Translations under genes and position numbers: made by a program
Notes under the pieces: model-generated
Database searches by the model: none
The model's input: the letters and a program-made list of their open reading frames with translations, nothing else
What the model was told of the DNA's origin: nothing
Part shown: positions 16,236-24,682 of the stretch, piece by piece
Layout: every line of letters starts with the position of its first letter
How positions within the stretch are numbered: position 1 is the stretch's first letter
Source: Anaerofilum hominis
GTDB lineage: Bacteria; Bacillota; Clostridia; Oscillospirales; Ruminococcaceae
Direction of reading: 5' to 3'
NCBI RefSeq assembly: GCF_014287275.1
Contig: NZ_JACONZ010000004.1
Span: 1-64,000, forward strand
Length of the DNA stretch: 64,000 nucleotides

Positions 16236-18011
16236 TCAGATCGCGTGATAGCGGCGCAGCAGCTCTTCCGCCACCGTGCCCTCCAAAGCTTTCAGGGCCT
16301 TTTTTTCCACCAGCTGGGCGGCCAGAGGCAGTTTGACGTCGGTGAGCTTTTTGCCGTCCATCATCTTCACAGTCGCGTCCAGCAGGGCGCGCATATCATA
16401 GACGCTGCCCCAGACCTCTGGCACGCCGCGGTCCACGTCCAGCAGGGTGTAGACCGCTTCCATTGCGGTGCGCACCGAGTACTCGGTGGTGAAGATGGTG
16501 TCCCGCGGGGTCTCGGCAAACTGGCCGAGAAAAGCAAAGTTGACGCAGCCCTGCGGCACCACCGCCGGGCGGTCGCCCGCGGCGCGGGGCATGAAGAACG
16601 CCGTGATATAGGGCATCATGACCGGCACGCAGACAGCGGAGTGGGCCGCCATGTCGGGGATCTCCGCTTCGGGGACCCCCAGATGATAGAGCCACTCTTC
16701 CGTGATCTCCATGCCGGTGCAGTCTTTCATCGGCTTTTTGACAAAATCACCGGGCCGGTCGGTATACAGACCGTACACCCATACGCAGAGCTGGTCTTTG
16801 CCCTGGCTGCGGAACTGAGGCTGACGGTTAACGGTCCAGCTCATGTACCAGCCCGAGTCCCGAACGGTCACGATGCCGCCGGTGACCACTCGGCCGGAGA
16901 ACGGGTCGCGCTTGCAGATCTTTTCCAGATAGGGAGGAATGCGGCCGTCCAGCGTGGTGACGGTAGCGGATTCCCAGTTGCTGCGGCTGATGTCGGAACA
17001 GAACTTTTCAGGACGGCCGAAAGAGGTGTCCTGGGCGGCGATATTGCGCCACAGATCCCAGCAGGCGCCCTCGCCGTTTTTCACCGTGACGGCCGGAGCA
17101 TGGTCCTGATCGCCATAGGCGGAGCTTTCGGTGCAGCAGCCGTTGGTGACAAAGACCAGGTCGTCCTCGATCAGGTCGATGGTCTCCTCTTTGCCGCCGC
17201 GCACACAGACGATCTGCCGCGCGGTTTTTCTGCCGTCCGCGATCTCAAAGCGCACGTTGGTGACCGTCACGCCGTATTCAAACTGCACGCCGTGCCCCTG
17301 CAGATACTTTACCATCGGCAGGATCAGGGATTCGTACTGGTTGTATTTGGTGAATTTGAGGGCGGAAAAATCGGGCAGGCCGCCGATATGATGGATATAG
17401 CGCTGGATATACAGCTTCATCTCCAGCGCCGAGTGCCAGCGCTCAAAGGCGAACATGGTCTGCCAGTACAGCCAGAAGTTGGAAGAGTAAAACTCCTCGT
17501 CGAACACATCGTCCAACGTTTTGTCGTACAGCTGCTCGTCCGGGGTGAAGAACAGCTTCATCACCTGCATGGCCGCCTTGTCGGACAGGGTGAACTTGCC
17601 GTCGGTGTGCGCGTCCTGCCCGCGTTTTTCGGTGGCACGGCAGAGAGAGTAATTGGGATCGTGCTTATTCAGCCAGTAATATTCATCCAGCACCGAGACA
17701 CCCTCGGTCTCGATGGAGGGGATGGAGCGGAACAGGTCCCACAGACATTCGAAATGGTTTTCCATCTCGCGGCCCCCGCGCATCACAAAACCGCGGGTGG
17801 GGTCCTGAACGCCGTCGCAGGAGCCGCCCGGCAGATCGAGCGCCTCCAGGATGTGGATGCGGTCCCCTTTCATCTGGCCGTCCCGCACCAAAAAACAGGC
17901 GGCAGCCAGCGAGGCCAGGCCGGAACCCACCAGATAGGCTGATTTTTTATCCACGTCTTTCGGCTTTTCGGGGCGCGCGAACGCCTCATAGTTCCCGTTT
18001 GAATAATACAT
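16236..18011 (-). CDS. ohyA: oleate hydratase (myosin-cross-reactive antigen family)
   Basis: A 591-residue FAD enzyme that adds water to the cis-9 double bond of unsaturated fatty acids, giving 10-hydroxystearate from oleate. This detoxifies host or dietary fatty acids. The start [17 protein letters not shown] matches the usual N-terminus of the family. The FAD-binding [17 protein letters not shown] is near residue 28, and the dense aromatic regions around 200-260 and the C-terminal helical domain are present. GGAGGG lies upstream of the chosen ATG; the longer frame up to 18239 crosses non-coding sequence. A TetR gene lies 510 bp upstream on the same strand behind a terminator. Confidence 0.95.
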   Translation of the reverse strand: MYYSNGNYEAFARPEKPKDVDKKSAYLVGSGLASLAAACFLVRDGQMKGDRIHILEALDLPGGSCDGVQDPTRGFVMRGGREMENHFECLWDLFRSIPSIETEGVSVLDEYYWLNKHDPNYSLCRATEKRGQDAHTDGKFTLSDKAAMQVMKLFFTPDEQLYDKTLDDVFDEEFYSSNFWLYWQTMFAFERWHSALEMKLYIQRYIHHIGGLPDFSALKFTKYNQYESLILPMVKYLQGHGVQFEYGVTVTNVRFEIADGRKTARQIVCVRGGKEETIDLIEDDLVFVTNGCCTESSAYGDQDHAPAVTVKNGEGACWDLWRNIAAQDTSFGRPEKFCSDISRSNWESATVTTLDGRIPPYLEKICKRDPFSGRVVTGGIVTVRDSGWYMSWTVNRQPQFRSQGKDQLCVWVYGLYTDRPGDFVKKPMKDCTGMEITEEWLYHLGVPEAEIPDMAAHSAVCVPVMMPYITAFFMPRAAGDRPAVVPQGCVNFAFLGQFAETPRDTIFTTEYSVRTAMEAVYTLLDVDRGVPEVWGSVYDMRALLDATVKMMDGKKLTDVKLPLAAQLVEKKALKALEGTVAEELLRRYHAI

Positions 18012-18253
18012 TTGTTTTCCCTCCATTAAAAAATGCCGGTCCTCCGCTTTCCCCGACAGGGCAGCGGGGCTTTTCTCAGCGCTTTTCAAGAGCTGTACGG
18101 CGTCCGGCCCGGTTGCCTGCGCCATCGTTTTCTCTTGATGGTTCCATGATAGCGCTCTATACGGCCCGCCGCCATGGACAGAAAAAAGGCCGTGTCGGAA
18201 ATTCCGGCACGGCGGCAAAATTGTATAAATTTTGGTCACAGAGGGGGATCTGT
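18012..18253. other. ohyA upstream region with terminator at 18184-18216
   Basis: A 12-bp hairpin (GCCGTGTCGGA with its near-complement) at 18190-18216 has A-run on its left, so it acts as a minus-strand terminator, isolating ohyA from the tetR transcript. The ohyA promoter should lie between it and 18011; I could not pick a convincing pair of hexamers. Confidence 0.5.
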
Positions 18254-18424
18254 ATGAAAAATAGCCGCAGGCTATTTTTTGTAGCCATGCGGCCTGTCCT
18301 CAGGCCACGGTGAATCAGAATAAGTTGTTTTTGTTGCAAAGTAACAAAAATAGCCGCGCAGCGGCTATTTTTTCGGCCATCCGCCCGGTTGCCGCGCAAG
18401 CGGCGAGGGCGGGGGCAATTAAGA
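18254..18424. repeat. interspersed hairpin repeat, copy 1
   Basis: Four small palindromes in a row: AAAAATAGCC-gca-GGCTATTTTT, GGCCTG-tcct-CAGGCC, a TTGTTGCAAAGTAACAA stem, AATAGCCGC-gca-GCGGCTATT, and a CCGCCCGGTTGCCGC..GCGGCGAGGGCGG unit. The same modules occur at 27621-27835 and, reversed and partly duplicated, at 44572-44848. It is non-coding and lies between ohyA and tetR. Confidence 0.8.
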
Positions 18425-18521
18425 TGGATCGCTTTTTCTTGCGAAGCCATAAAAAAACAGAGGGCGGGTCCAGCGGCGGGAAAGGCAGAGCGGAACGAAA
18501 AAAGCCGCGCCGCGCCGGGGG

Positions 18522-19076
18522 TCAGTGGGCGAGGCGGTCCAGCGCGGCGGAGATGCTGCCGTGGATCACCAGTTCCAGCCGCTCCACCAGGGCGCGGGGG
18601 TCCTCTTTCATGCCGGCGCCGATCCAGTCCAGCATCAGCCCCACAAAACCGTATTTGTAAAAATTGGCGATAAAGGCCTTGTCGCTGCTGCGGATCGAGC
18701 GCCCCGCAGACTGCTCCTCCACCACGTTTTCCAGCAGGGCGTAGGTCTCGCTGAAAAGATAGCGTTCCAGGTGTTCCCGGCTCAGGGAATGGTAGGTGCG
18801 CAGCACAAAGGCACGGTTTTCCTGCGCGTAGCGAAAGATCTCCAGAAAACCCTGCTGCCAGGTGTCATAGGTTTTCTTTTCCCCCAACGCGGCGCTGGCC
18901 TCGCTGGTATAGATCCATTCCACCAGATCGTAAATATCGCGAAAGTGGTAATAAAAGGTCTGGCGGTTGACACCGCAATCCTCCACCAGGTCGGTGACGG
19001 TGATCTTGTCCAGCGCTTTTTCGGCCAGCAGCTTTTTCAGCGAGGCGGCCAGCGCCCGCTTGGTGATCTGAGACAT
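18522..19076 (-). CDS. TetR/AcrR family regulator
   Basis: A 184-residue regulator. The N-terminal helix-turn-helix (residues 3-50: ALDKITVTDLVEDCGVNRQTFYYHFRDIYDLVEWIY) is the DhaS-like TetR form with the YYHF motif. The rest is a helical ligand and dimer domain. The start at 19076 has an AAGGAGG binding site; the longer frame into the DUF1847 gene is spurious. It is divergent from the DUF1847 gene, whose promoter lies in the shared 162-bp gap, so that gene is the most likely target. Control of the downstream oleate hydratase is possible but not shown. Confidence 0.9.
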   Translation of the reverse strand: MSQITKRALAASLKKLLAEKALDKITVTDLVEDCGVNRQTFYYHFRDIYDLVEWIYTSEASAALGEKKTYDTWQQGFLEIFRYAQENRAFVLRTYHSLSREHLERYLFSETYALLENVVEEQSAGRSIRSSDKAFIANFYKYGFVGLMLDWIGAGMKEDPRALVERLELVIHGSISAALDRLAH

Positions 19077-19158
19077 GGCAGAAAACCTCCTTGCAGTGCA
19101 GAAAACTGCCTTTAGCATACCACGGCGCGGCGCAAAAGTCGAATCTCCGCGCGCCGCG

Positions 19159-19187
19159 TTGACAAAAAAGTCGGGCAGGCCTAAGAT
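19159..19187 (+). promoter_or_regulatory. promoter of the DUF1847 gene
   Basis: TTGACA (19159-19164), 17 bases and TAAGAT (19182-19187), between the divergent tetR and DUF1847 genes. Confidence 0.7.
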
Positions 19188-19238
19188 GAGAGGGAGAAAA
19201 AAGTTGGGCGCTGCGCTTGCCCGCGGAAAGAGGGAATC

Positions 19239-19865
19239 ATGTATCCGACCTGTGCCAGTTGTACTGTTCAGGCCTGTGCCAAAGGCACGGCCGAGGGAGT
19301 GCCCCAAAATTGTCCCATGCGGGAGCCGATGTTCTTTGAGCAGACCTTTCCCGAGTATCAAAAAGAGGAAAACCACGAGTTTTATGTAGCCGCTTCCGAG
19401 ATCGAGGGCCTGGGGTATGGCGAGTGGTGCCGCCTCAAAGAGACGCTGGAGCTCTGCAAGGCGATGAACTACCGGCGCATCGGCATCGCTTTCTGCCAGG
19501 GTCTGTCGCAGGAAGCGCGCATCATCAGCCGCATCTTTGTCCGGCACGGGTTCGAGGTGGCGTCGGTCATCTGCAAGACGGGCGGCATCGAAAAAGAGCG
19601 GGCGGGCATTGCCCGGGAGCACAAGGTGGACCCGGAAGCGGAAGAGATGATGTGCAATCCCATTTCCCAGGCAAAGCTGCTCAACCTGCACGGCACCCAG
19701 TTCAATGTCCTGATAGGGCTCTGCGTGGGGCACGACTCCCTGTTTTATAAATACTCGGATGCTCTTGTGACCACCCTGATCGCCAAAGACCGGGTGTTGG
19801 CCCACAACCCCGCAGGCGCAGTCTACTGCGCGGAGGGGTATTACAGAAAAAAACTGGGGCTGTGA
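19239..19865 (+). CDS. DUF1847 family cysteine-rich protein
   Basis: A 208-residue cytoplasmic protein of the DUF1847 family, found mainly in anaerobes and presumed to bind metal. The N-terminus has a cysteine cluster (MYPTCASCTVQACAKG, then NCPM). More Cys occur in LELCK, FCQG, VICKTGG, EEMMCNPI and GLCVGHDSLF, which resembles a metal or cofactor pocket. No membrane segment is seen. The start follows AAAGAGGGAATC. It is preceded by its own promoter and divergent from tetR. The biochemical role is not established; a redox or metal-binding function is inferred from the cysteines. Confidence 0.88.
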   Translation: MYPTCASCTVQACAKGTAEGVPQNCPMREPMFFEQTFPEYQKEENHEFYVAASEIEGLGYGEWCRLKETLELCKAMNYRRIGIAFCQGLSQEARIISRIFVRHGFEVASVICKTGGIEKERAGIAREHKVDPEAEEMMCNPISQAKLLNLHGTQFNVLIGLCVGHDSLFYKYSDALVTTLIAKDRVLAHNPAGAVYCAEGYYRKKLGL

Positions 19866-20107
19866 AGCCGGCGTGCGCAAAACGCCGGTGACAAAAAGCG
19901 GTGCCGCTGCCCCCCGCGCACAGCAAGAGAAGCTGCGAGCAGAACCGGAAAGCAGTGCCGCGAGGGCCTCGCTTTGGCCGCTCTCACGGGCTGCAGGCAG
20001 GGCGACGGAAGAGGCGGCAGAGCGCTCTCTTTAAGGCGTGCGCTGCGGCCGGCGAGCAGACTTGCAGGGACGCGGGCGCAGGGACCTGGGCACAGCCCAC
20101 AAAATAC

Positions 20108-20158
20108 GAAAAGGACGGGCCTTGTCCGCTTTTTGAGCGGCAGGGTCCGTCCTTTTCG
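20108..20158. terminator. bidirectional terminator
   Basis: A long hairpin (AAAAGGAC..GTCCGCT with AGCGG.. and GTCCTTTT, about 20 bp with small bulges) lies between the DUF1847 gene and the convergent isomerase gene. The 240 bases before it hold nothing I can support. Confidence 0.75.
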
Positions 20159-20184
20159 TGCAAAACAGGAGAAAGAGAAAACAC

Positions 20185-21024
20185 TTAAAAGCCCAGGACG
20201 TTGTGCAGGTAATTGCGGCTGTCCATGGCGGACTTGTAGTTGCAGACCGGCTGGTAGTCCAGCTCGACGCAGAGGATGCCGTCATAGCCCTCTTCTTTCA
20301 GGCCGCGCACCACGCCCCTGAAGTCCACGCAGCCATAGCCCAGCGGCAGAAAACGGCGCATCGGCCACTCGGGATGAGCTTCGGGGTTGGGGTCAAGGTC
20401 TTTCAGATGCATATAACCCACCCGCTTGCCGTATTTTTTCGCGGCCTTGGGGGCGTCCATACCCGCCAGGGTGATGTGGGCGGTGTCCAGGCAAAGCCAG
20501 ACATACTGGGGGTCGGTGTTGGCGCAGAAAAGATCGATCTGCTCCTCGGTGAATACGGCGGTATTTGCGTGGGGATGCATGCAGGCCTTGATGCCGGCCT
20601 CGGCGCACAGTTTGCCGATCACATTGCTGCGGCGCGCATAGCTGAGGATCTTTTCCTCGTCAGTGGGGCGGCTGAAAGGGGTGTCTTTCCACATCACGCC
20701 CTGCATATTCATGTGATGCGCCCCCACCTCTTTGGCAAAGGCGATATATTTTTTTGCATTTTCGCAGTCAGCGGCTTCATCATCCGTAAAATAAAAGTAG
20801 AGATTTTCGAATTTCAGGCCATATTTGGCAACTACGTCTTTAAAGCCCTGGACATCGTCTGCATAATAGTCGGCGATAAAGCTGAAATTTTCTACCGTCT
20901 CATAGCCCAGGTTGGAAACCTCGCGCAGGAACTGCTCGAAATTTTCTTTGTGAAACTCGTTGAACGGGGCCCAGTCGCGATACTCGTCGGTGTCCCAGGT
21001 CCAGCCGGTGTACCCAATTTTCAT
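20185..21024 (-). CDS. sugar phosphate isomerase/epimerase (TIM barrel)
   Basis: A 279-residue xylose-isomerase-like TIM barrel (AP endonuclease 2 fold). Metal-site residues are recognisable in HMNMQGVMW, KACMHPHANTAVF, CLDTAHITLAG, HLKDLDPN and the final CVELDYQP. That is the His/Glu/Asp set of IolE- or hydroxypyruvate-isomerase-like proteins. It probably acts on a keto-sugar or inositol derivative, but the substrate cannot be read from sequence. The start has a GGAGGGATGATC binding site. It is monocistronic, with a terminator downstream and a promoter carrying two palindromes upstream, suggesting control by a sugar-responsive repressor encoded elsewhere. Confidence 0.88.
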   Translation of the reverse strand: MKIGYTGWTWDTDEYRDWAPFNEFHKENFEQFLREVSNLGYETVENFSFIADYYADDVQGFKDVVAKYGLKFENLYFYFTDDEAADCENAKKYIAFAKEVGAHHMNMQGVMWKDTPFSRPTDEEKILSYARRSNVIGKLCAEAGIKACMHPHANTAVFTEEQIDLFCANTDPQYVWLCLDTAHITLAGMDAPKAAKKYGKRVGYMHLKDLDPNPEAHPEWPMRRFLPLGYGCVDFRGVVRGLKEEGYDGILCVELDYQPVCNYKSAMDSRNYLHNVLGF

Positions 21025-21123
21025 AATAGATCATCCCTCCGTTTTTTGTTGCTGCAAGTTTTACGGGGCGCTCGTCCGACAGAGCACGTCTCCTGCCGAC
21101 GCCGCGGGCGCGGTCGTTTTTAA

Positions 21124-21175
21124 GAAACAGATTTGTTTCTGTACCGAGTATATTTGAGTAACTTTGTTACGTAAA
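21124..21175 (-). promoter_or_regulatory. isomerase promoter with two palindromes
   Basis: On the minus strand TTTACG (21170-21175), 17 bases and TATACT (21147-21152). GTAAC-ttt-GTTAC (21158-21170) sits between the hexamers, and GAAACA-gatt-TGTTTC (21124-21139) sits just downstream of the start site. Both positions suit repressor binding. The first palindrome recurs upstream of secG. Confidence 0.6.
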
Positions 21176-21752
21176 CTGTTGCAATCGCAAAAAAATAGAG
21201 AATGTTTTTGACGGATTTGTACAAAGGAAAGGCAGGAGATCGCTGTATAACAGAGAAAACAGCGGGCAGTTGCGGCCTTTCGTCTGGCAATGCGCCGCAC
21301 CTTCCATCGTTAGCAGAGGCACAGAGGATGCGGCCGCAGGCGAAAGCACATTTTTGACCGGTAAAGGAGCGAGGTCCTGCTTCTGCATTTTTTTCTGAAG
21401 TGTGTTCGGAGGGCAGCGATCAGCCTTACGCTGCTGCCCGGTATCTGTGAGGCCGGCGCGCGGAGAGCAGAAAATATGCGGGCCGCGCACCTTTGGACCG
21501 CAGGCAGGGCGGGCAAAAGGCCTGTGCCGCAGATTAGGGCCGGGCACAAGGCAGTATGCAAAAGAGAAAAAAGCAGGCCACATGACCGGCCTGCCCACAT
21601 ACACCGCACGGCTTTTGCAGCCTCACCCTGGGCCGGCTGGCCCCCAGCCCGGTTTTGCCTGTCGCCGGGCCGCGGGCGCAGGCACGTTCCCGCCCGCAGG
21701 GCCGGAAGCCCTACGGCGCAGAATACTGCAGCGCCTTTTTTGAGACAAAATA
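21176..21752. other. intergenic, no gene supported
   Basis: About 580 bases with only weak hairpins (for example GGGCAGCG..CGCTGCTGCCC near 21412-21440). Open frames lack binding sites and recognisable content. Confidence 0.4.
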
Positions 21753-21783
21753 AAAAAGACTTCGTCATTGACGAAGTCTTTTT
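21753..21783 (-). terminator. terminator of tRNA-Asn
   Basis: AAAAAGACTTCGT and ACGAAGTCTTTTT form a 13-bp stem with a 5-base loop, one base past the CCA end of tRNA-Asn. Confidence 0.85.
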
Positions 21784-21784
21784 C

Positions 21785-21860
21785 TGGCTCCCCCTGTTGG
21801 GCTCGAACCAACGACCCTGCGGTTAACAGCCGCATGCTCTACCGACTGAGCTAAGGAGGA
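21785..21860 (-). tRNA. tRNA-Asn (GTT)
   Basis: Acceptor TCCTCCT with AGGGGGA, D loop with AGTCGGTAGA, anticodon stem TGCGG/CCGCA with loop CTGTTAA giving anticodon GTT, T arm GGTTCGAGC, and encoded CCA. A single-gene unit with its own promoter and terminator. Confidence 0.93.
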
Positions 21861-21881
21861 ATATCTGTTTGGTACTTTGAT

Positions 21882-21910
21882 AATATACCACGTTTTTTTT
21901 TCGTTTTCAA
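21882..21910 (-). promoter_or_regulatory. promoter of tRNA-Asn
   Basis: On the minus strand TTGAAA, 17 bases (with a 9-base A-run) and TATATT. The start site falls about 15 bases before the tRNA. Confidence 0.75.
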
Positions 21911-21939
21911 GTATTTTTCCAGCATAGGGCGAAAAATAT

Positions 21940-22212
21940 TCACCAATCCGCCACCGAAAAGTTATTTTCTTTCACCGGGGCCAAAGGCTGGGTCTCAAAG
22001 CGCTGCACCTGGGCATAGTGTGGGCCGCGGCGCATGGCCTCACAGAACGCTTCCAGGTCGTCGGGAGCGCCCTGGGCTTCCAGCTCCAGATCGCCGTCCT
22101 CCCGGTTGCGGACCCAGCCGGTGAGTCCCAGCCGCCGGGCGGAGTAAACGGCATAATAGCGATAACCCACGCCCTGGACGCAGCCGCCGATACGGATATA
22201 CAGCCTTTCCAT
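21940..22212 (-). CDS. acyP: acylphosphatase
   Basis: A 90-residue acylphosphatase, the usual length, which hydrolyses carboxyl-phosphate bonds such as acetyl or carbamoyl phosphate. The phosphate loop GCVQGVGYRYYAVYSARRLGL (residues 11-31) includes the catalytic Arg in GYRYY, and GWVRN supplies the catalytic Asn. These are the two PROSITE signature regions. The C-terminal ENNFSVADW is shortened but normal in Clostridia. It lies just upstream of the tRNA-Asn promoter on the same strand and appears monocistronic. Confidence 0.93.
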   Translation of the reverse strand: MERLYIRIGGCVQGVGYRYYAVYSARRLGLTGWVRNREDGDLELEAQGAPDDLEAFCEAMRRGPHYAQVQRFETQPLAPVKENNFSVADW

Positions 22213-22785
22213 CCCCTGTGCCTCCCAGTCCTATAAAAAGCTTTTGTTTTTGATTATAGCATCTGCCGCGGCGCACCGCAAATCCCCGGAGGAAGAGCGG
22301 CCGTTCCGCAGCCCGGACAGGGATAGAAAAAAGAGCCGCGGCGGACAGACGGCGTCCGCTGGAAAAAAGAACGCGTCAGACCGCGCGCAGATAGGGGCGG
22401 CAGAACGATTTGGACGGCACGATAACGGCGCGGGCCGGGCGGAAGACAGGGCTTGCTGTTTGCCGCAGTTTTCAGAAAAGGGCAGGGCGGCCCGAAGAGA
22501 AACGCTGCGCGCGAGGCCGGCTGCGCAGGGGCGCTGACCGCCGCGCAAAACAGCGCTGCGGCTTGAGATCAAAAAGGGAAGCGTCTGCCGCGGCGCGTTT
22601 GTCCGGCCCACGCAGGGGGCGTTTTGGGTGCGCGCTTCTGGCGGGGACATGGGGTCCAGACAACAGATGCTGCGGGCAGCTGTTGCGCTGCGCGAAGCAA
22701 AATTTCTTTGCTTCGGTAAAAAAGAAGAAAGCCCGCCGGGCGGCGGGCCGAAGTTTGGATAGGAGAGATCTTCCGGATTCTCTTG
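22213..22785. other. intergenic with minus-strand terminator near 22724-22750
   Basis: The hairpin GCCCGCC-gg-GCGGCGGGC near 22730-22748 is followed on the minus strand by a T-rich stretch and probably ends the repeat-protein operon to its right. The remaining 500 bases are GC-rich and hold no supported gene. Confidence 0.45.
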
Positions 22786-23688
22786 TCAGCTGCACTGCCA
22801 GCAGCCGGTATCTTTGGGCACTGTGCGTTTTTTGGACTCTGTTTTTGAAGGCGCCGCCGTGGGGACGACACGGCGCGAGACCGGAACGCCCCAGGCGCTG
22901 TCGGTCGCAGGAGTCAAAAGGTGAACGGATCGCGGTTCACTGGGGGCGCTCATGCCGCGCTGCAGTTCCGGCGGCAGCACCGGGTCGGGCTCCGCAGCGG
23001 AAAAAGAGGCGGCTTTGGAGGCCGGCGGAATTTCTTTCTCCGCTTCAGTGGGGAGAGGCTCTTTTTCCGGCGCCTGCTCTTCCCAGGAAAGGGACGGCTC
23101 GGGGACTTCGCCGCCAAAGTGTTCTTTCACCGCATCGGGATCGGCGGGCGCGGGGTTTTCAGGCCCCTCCCAGCGCAGGAGAGGGTCGGAAAATTCGCCG
23201 CTCCCCCCAGCCTCTTCAGCAGAAGAGGCGCTTTCGCCTGCGGGGTCCTCCCAGCGCAGGAGAGGGGCGGGAAATTCGCCGGTCCCCCCGGTCTCTTCAG
23301 CAGAAGAGGCGCTTTCGCCTGCGGGGTCCTCCCAGCTGAGGGTGGGGTCGGGAAGTTCACCGATCTCCCCAGACCCCTCAGGAGAAAAGACGCTTTCGCC
23401 TGCGGAATCCTCCCAGTTGAGGGTGGCATCCGGCACGACGCCGATCTCCGCTGCCGGCGCGTCCTCCGGGCCGGCTTTCTGCGGCTCCTGGTCCCAGCAG
23501 CCGGGGTCCTCCCAGGTAAGGGTCGGGTCGGGCACGGTCTTCACGTCTTCCCGGCAGCCGGGGTGCGCGCCGGAATAGCCGTCGGGAGAGCCGCCGGCCG
23601 TCGGACGGCGGAACAGTTCAGAGCCCGGGGTTCTGGCAGCGGGGCAGTACGCTGCCGGCAGATCAGCACAGGTCGGAAGATCCCTCAC
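22786..23688 (-). CDS. repeat protein with six xDPxLxWE motifs
   Basis: A 300-residue acidic protein that I do not recognise. The first two thirds hold six copies of an 8-residue motif: PDPTLTWE, PDATLNWE, PDPTLSWE, PAPLLRWE, SDPLLRWE and PEPSLSWE. They are joined by linkers of 20-30 residues rich in Pro, Glu, Gly and Ser, such as DPAGESASSAEE. The C-terminus is basic and ends CWQCS. No signal peptide or membrane span is seen and the composition suggests disorder. The start is GTG at 23688, inside the end of the preceding gene (26-base overlap), so translation is probably coupled. The pattern suggests repeated docking motifs. Confidence 0.6.
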   Translation of the reverse strand: MRDLPTCADLPAAYCPAARTPGSELFRRPTAGGSPDGYSGAHPGCREDVKTVPDPTLTWEDPGCWDQEPQKAGPEDAPAAEIGVVPDATLNWEDSAGESVFSPEGSGEIGELPDPTLSWEDPAGESASSAEETGGTGEFPAPLLRWEDPAGESASSAEEAGGSGEFSDPLLRWEGPENPAPADPDAVKEHFGGEVPEPSLSWEEQAPEKEPLPTEAEKEIPPASKAASFSAAEPDPVLPPELQRGMSAPSEPRSVHLLTPATDSAWGVPVSRRVVPTAAPSKTESKKRTVPKDTGCWQCS

Positions 23689-23995
23689 ACTCTCGGGGGG
23701 AGGCGGTTTCCTCCCCGGCCAGCTCCACGACGCTTTCCAATTTAAGCGCCAGAAGGATCTGGGTCATCATGGTGTCCCGCACCATCTTGCGTGCGCTCTC
23801 GTTGATGCGGTAGATATCCTCCACATCAAACGGGCTGTCGCCCTCGCGCAGGGTGCCCAGCGCGATCTGGATCTTTTCTCCCTCGGCGTTGAGCAGATGC
23901 GCAAGGCTGAGCTCTTCCATGCCGATTGAGGCCAGGATCGTGTTGAGGCTGTCCTCGCGGTCGATTTGTACGTCCGGTAGATTGGGCATAGACAT
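23663..23995 (-). CDS. conserved hypothetical protein (NAEGEKIQ family)
   Basis: A 110-residue helical protein starting MSMPNLPDVQIDREDSLN. The segment SIGMEELSLAHLLNAEGEKIQ (about residues 20-40) is a motif I know from small clostridial proteins and from the C-termini of some spore-surface proteins, where S-I-A/G-M-E-E-L-A-H-x-x-N-A-E-G-E-K-I-Q recurs. Residues 60-95 form another amphipathic helix. The start at 23995 has a GAGGTGG binding site 8 bases upstream. It overlaps the start of the repeat protein by 26 bases, so the two form an operon. A spore-coat or exosporium role is an inference from motif memory. Confidence 0.65.
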   Translation of the reverse strand: MSMPNLPDVQIDREDSLNTILASIGMEELSLAHLLNAEGEKIQIALGTLREGDSPFDVEDIYRINESARKMVRDTMMTQILLALKLESVVELAGEETASPRECEGSSDLC

Positions 23996-24573
23996 ATTCG
24001 CGTCCACCTCACTGGTTAGATTGGCCCTCGTCACCGGGAAACGCCGGGGCGAAACGCGGAGCGCCGCACCTCGCCGTCCCCATGCGCCGCACCCCGTCAT
24101 CTGTCGGGCTTACCACAGTGTATGCCGGTTTGCCCTGTTTTGTCCCCGCAGGTTCGGCGCAAAGCCGCCTTTTTTTGAGTTTTCCCATTTTAAAGGAGGG
24201 GAGAAGACTTGGCCGCGTCCCCTGACGGCAGCCCGCCCTTTCCCGCCGTGCCGTGCCCGGCACGGCGGGAACAAAGCGCCGCCTGTCCGGCCTTTCAGCC
24301 TTTTCAGGAGGGAGCGGCGTTTTTTCGGCAGGCCTGCCCCGTCCGCCACGACACTCCCGGGAAGCGGCGGGCGGGGCCCCCGGCTTGTGGGAAAGAGGCG
24401 AAAAGAGAAGCGGAGCAGCTGCGGAGGACCCCGGGTCCCCTGCCCGCCACGGGAGAGGACGGCGGCCCGCGGCCGGGGCGCGGCGATCGCCCCCAGCAGC
24501 AGCGGCGCAAGCCGCATCAGGGACAGCTTTGGACGGGCTTTTTTAAAAAATTGTTAAATCCGCGGCAGAGCTC
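23996..24573. other. GC-rich gap with a perfect hairpin at 24241-24270
   Basis: TCCCGCCGTGCCG and its exact complement form a 13-bp stem with a TGCC loop at 24241-24270, without a T-run. No gene is supported. It separates the minus-strand pair from htpG. Confidence 0.5.
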
Positions 24574-24602
24574 TTGATTTTGCCCTGAAAAAAGGCTATA
24601 GT
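24574..24602 (+). promoter_or_regulatory. promoter of htpG
   Basis: TTGATT (24574-24579), 17 bases and TATAGT (24597-24602). Transcription would start within a few bases of the CIRCE operator. Confidence 0.75.
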
Positions 24603-24612
24603 AATACTTACA

Positions 24613-24639
24613 TTAGCACTCAAAATAAATGAGTGCTAA
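24613..24639. promoter_or_regulatory. CIRCE operator (HrcA binding site)
   Basis: TTAGCACTC, 9 bases, GAGTGCTAA: an exact match to the CIRCE consensus bound by the heat-shock repressor HrcA. It overlaps the start of transcription, 43 bases before the htpG ATG. Confidence 0.97.
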
Positions 24640-24682
24640 AAATGAAAATGGCTAAAAAATTCAGATAAAGGATGCGGTAAAT

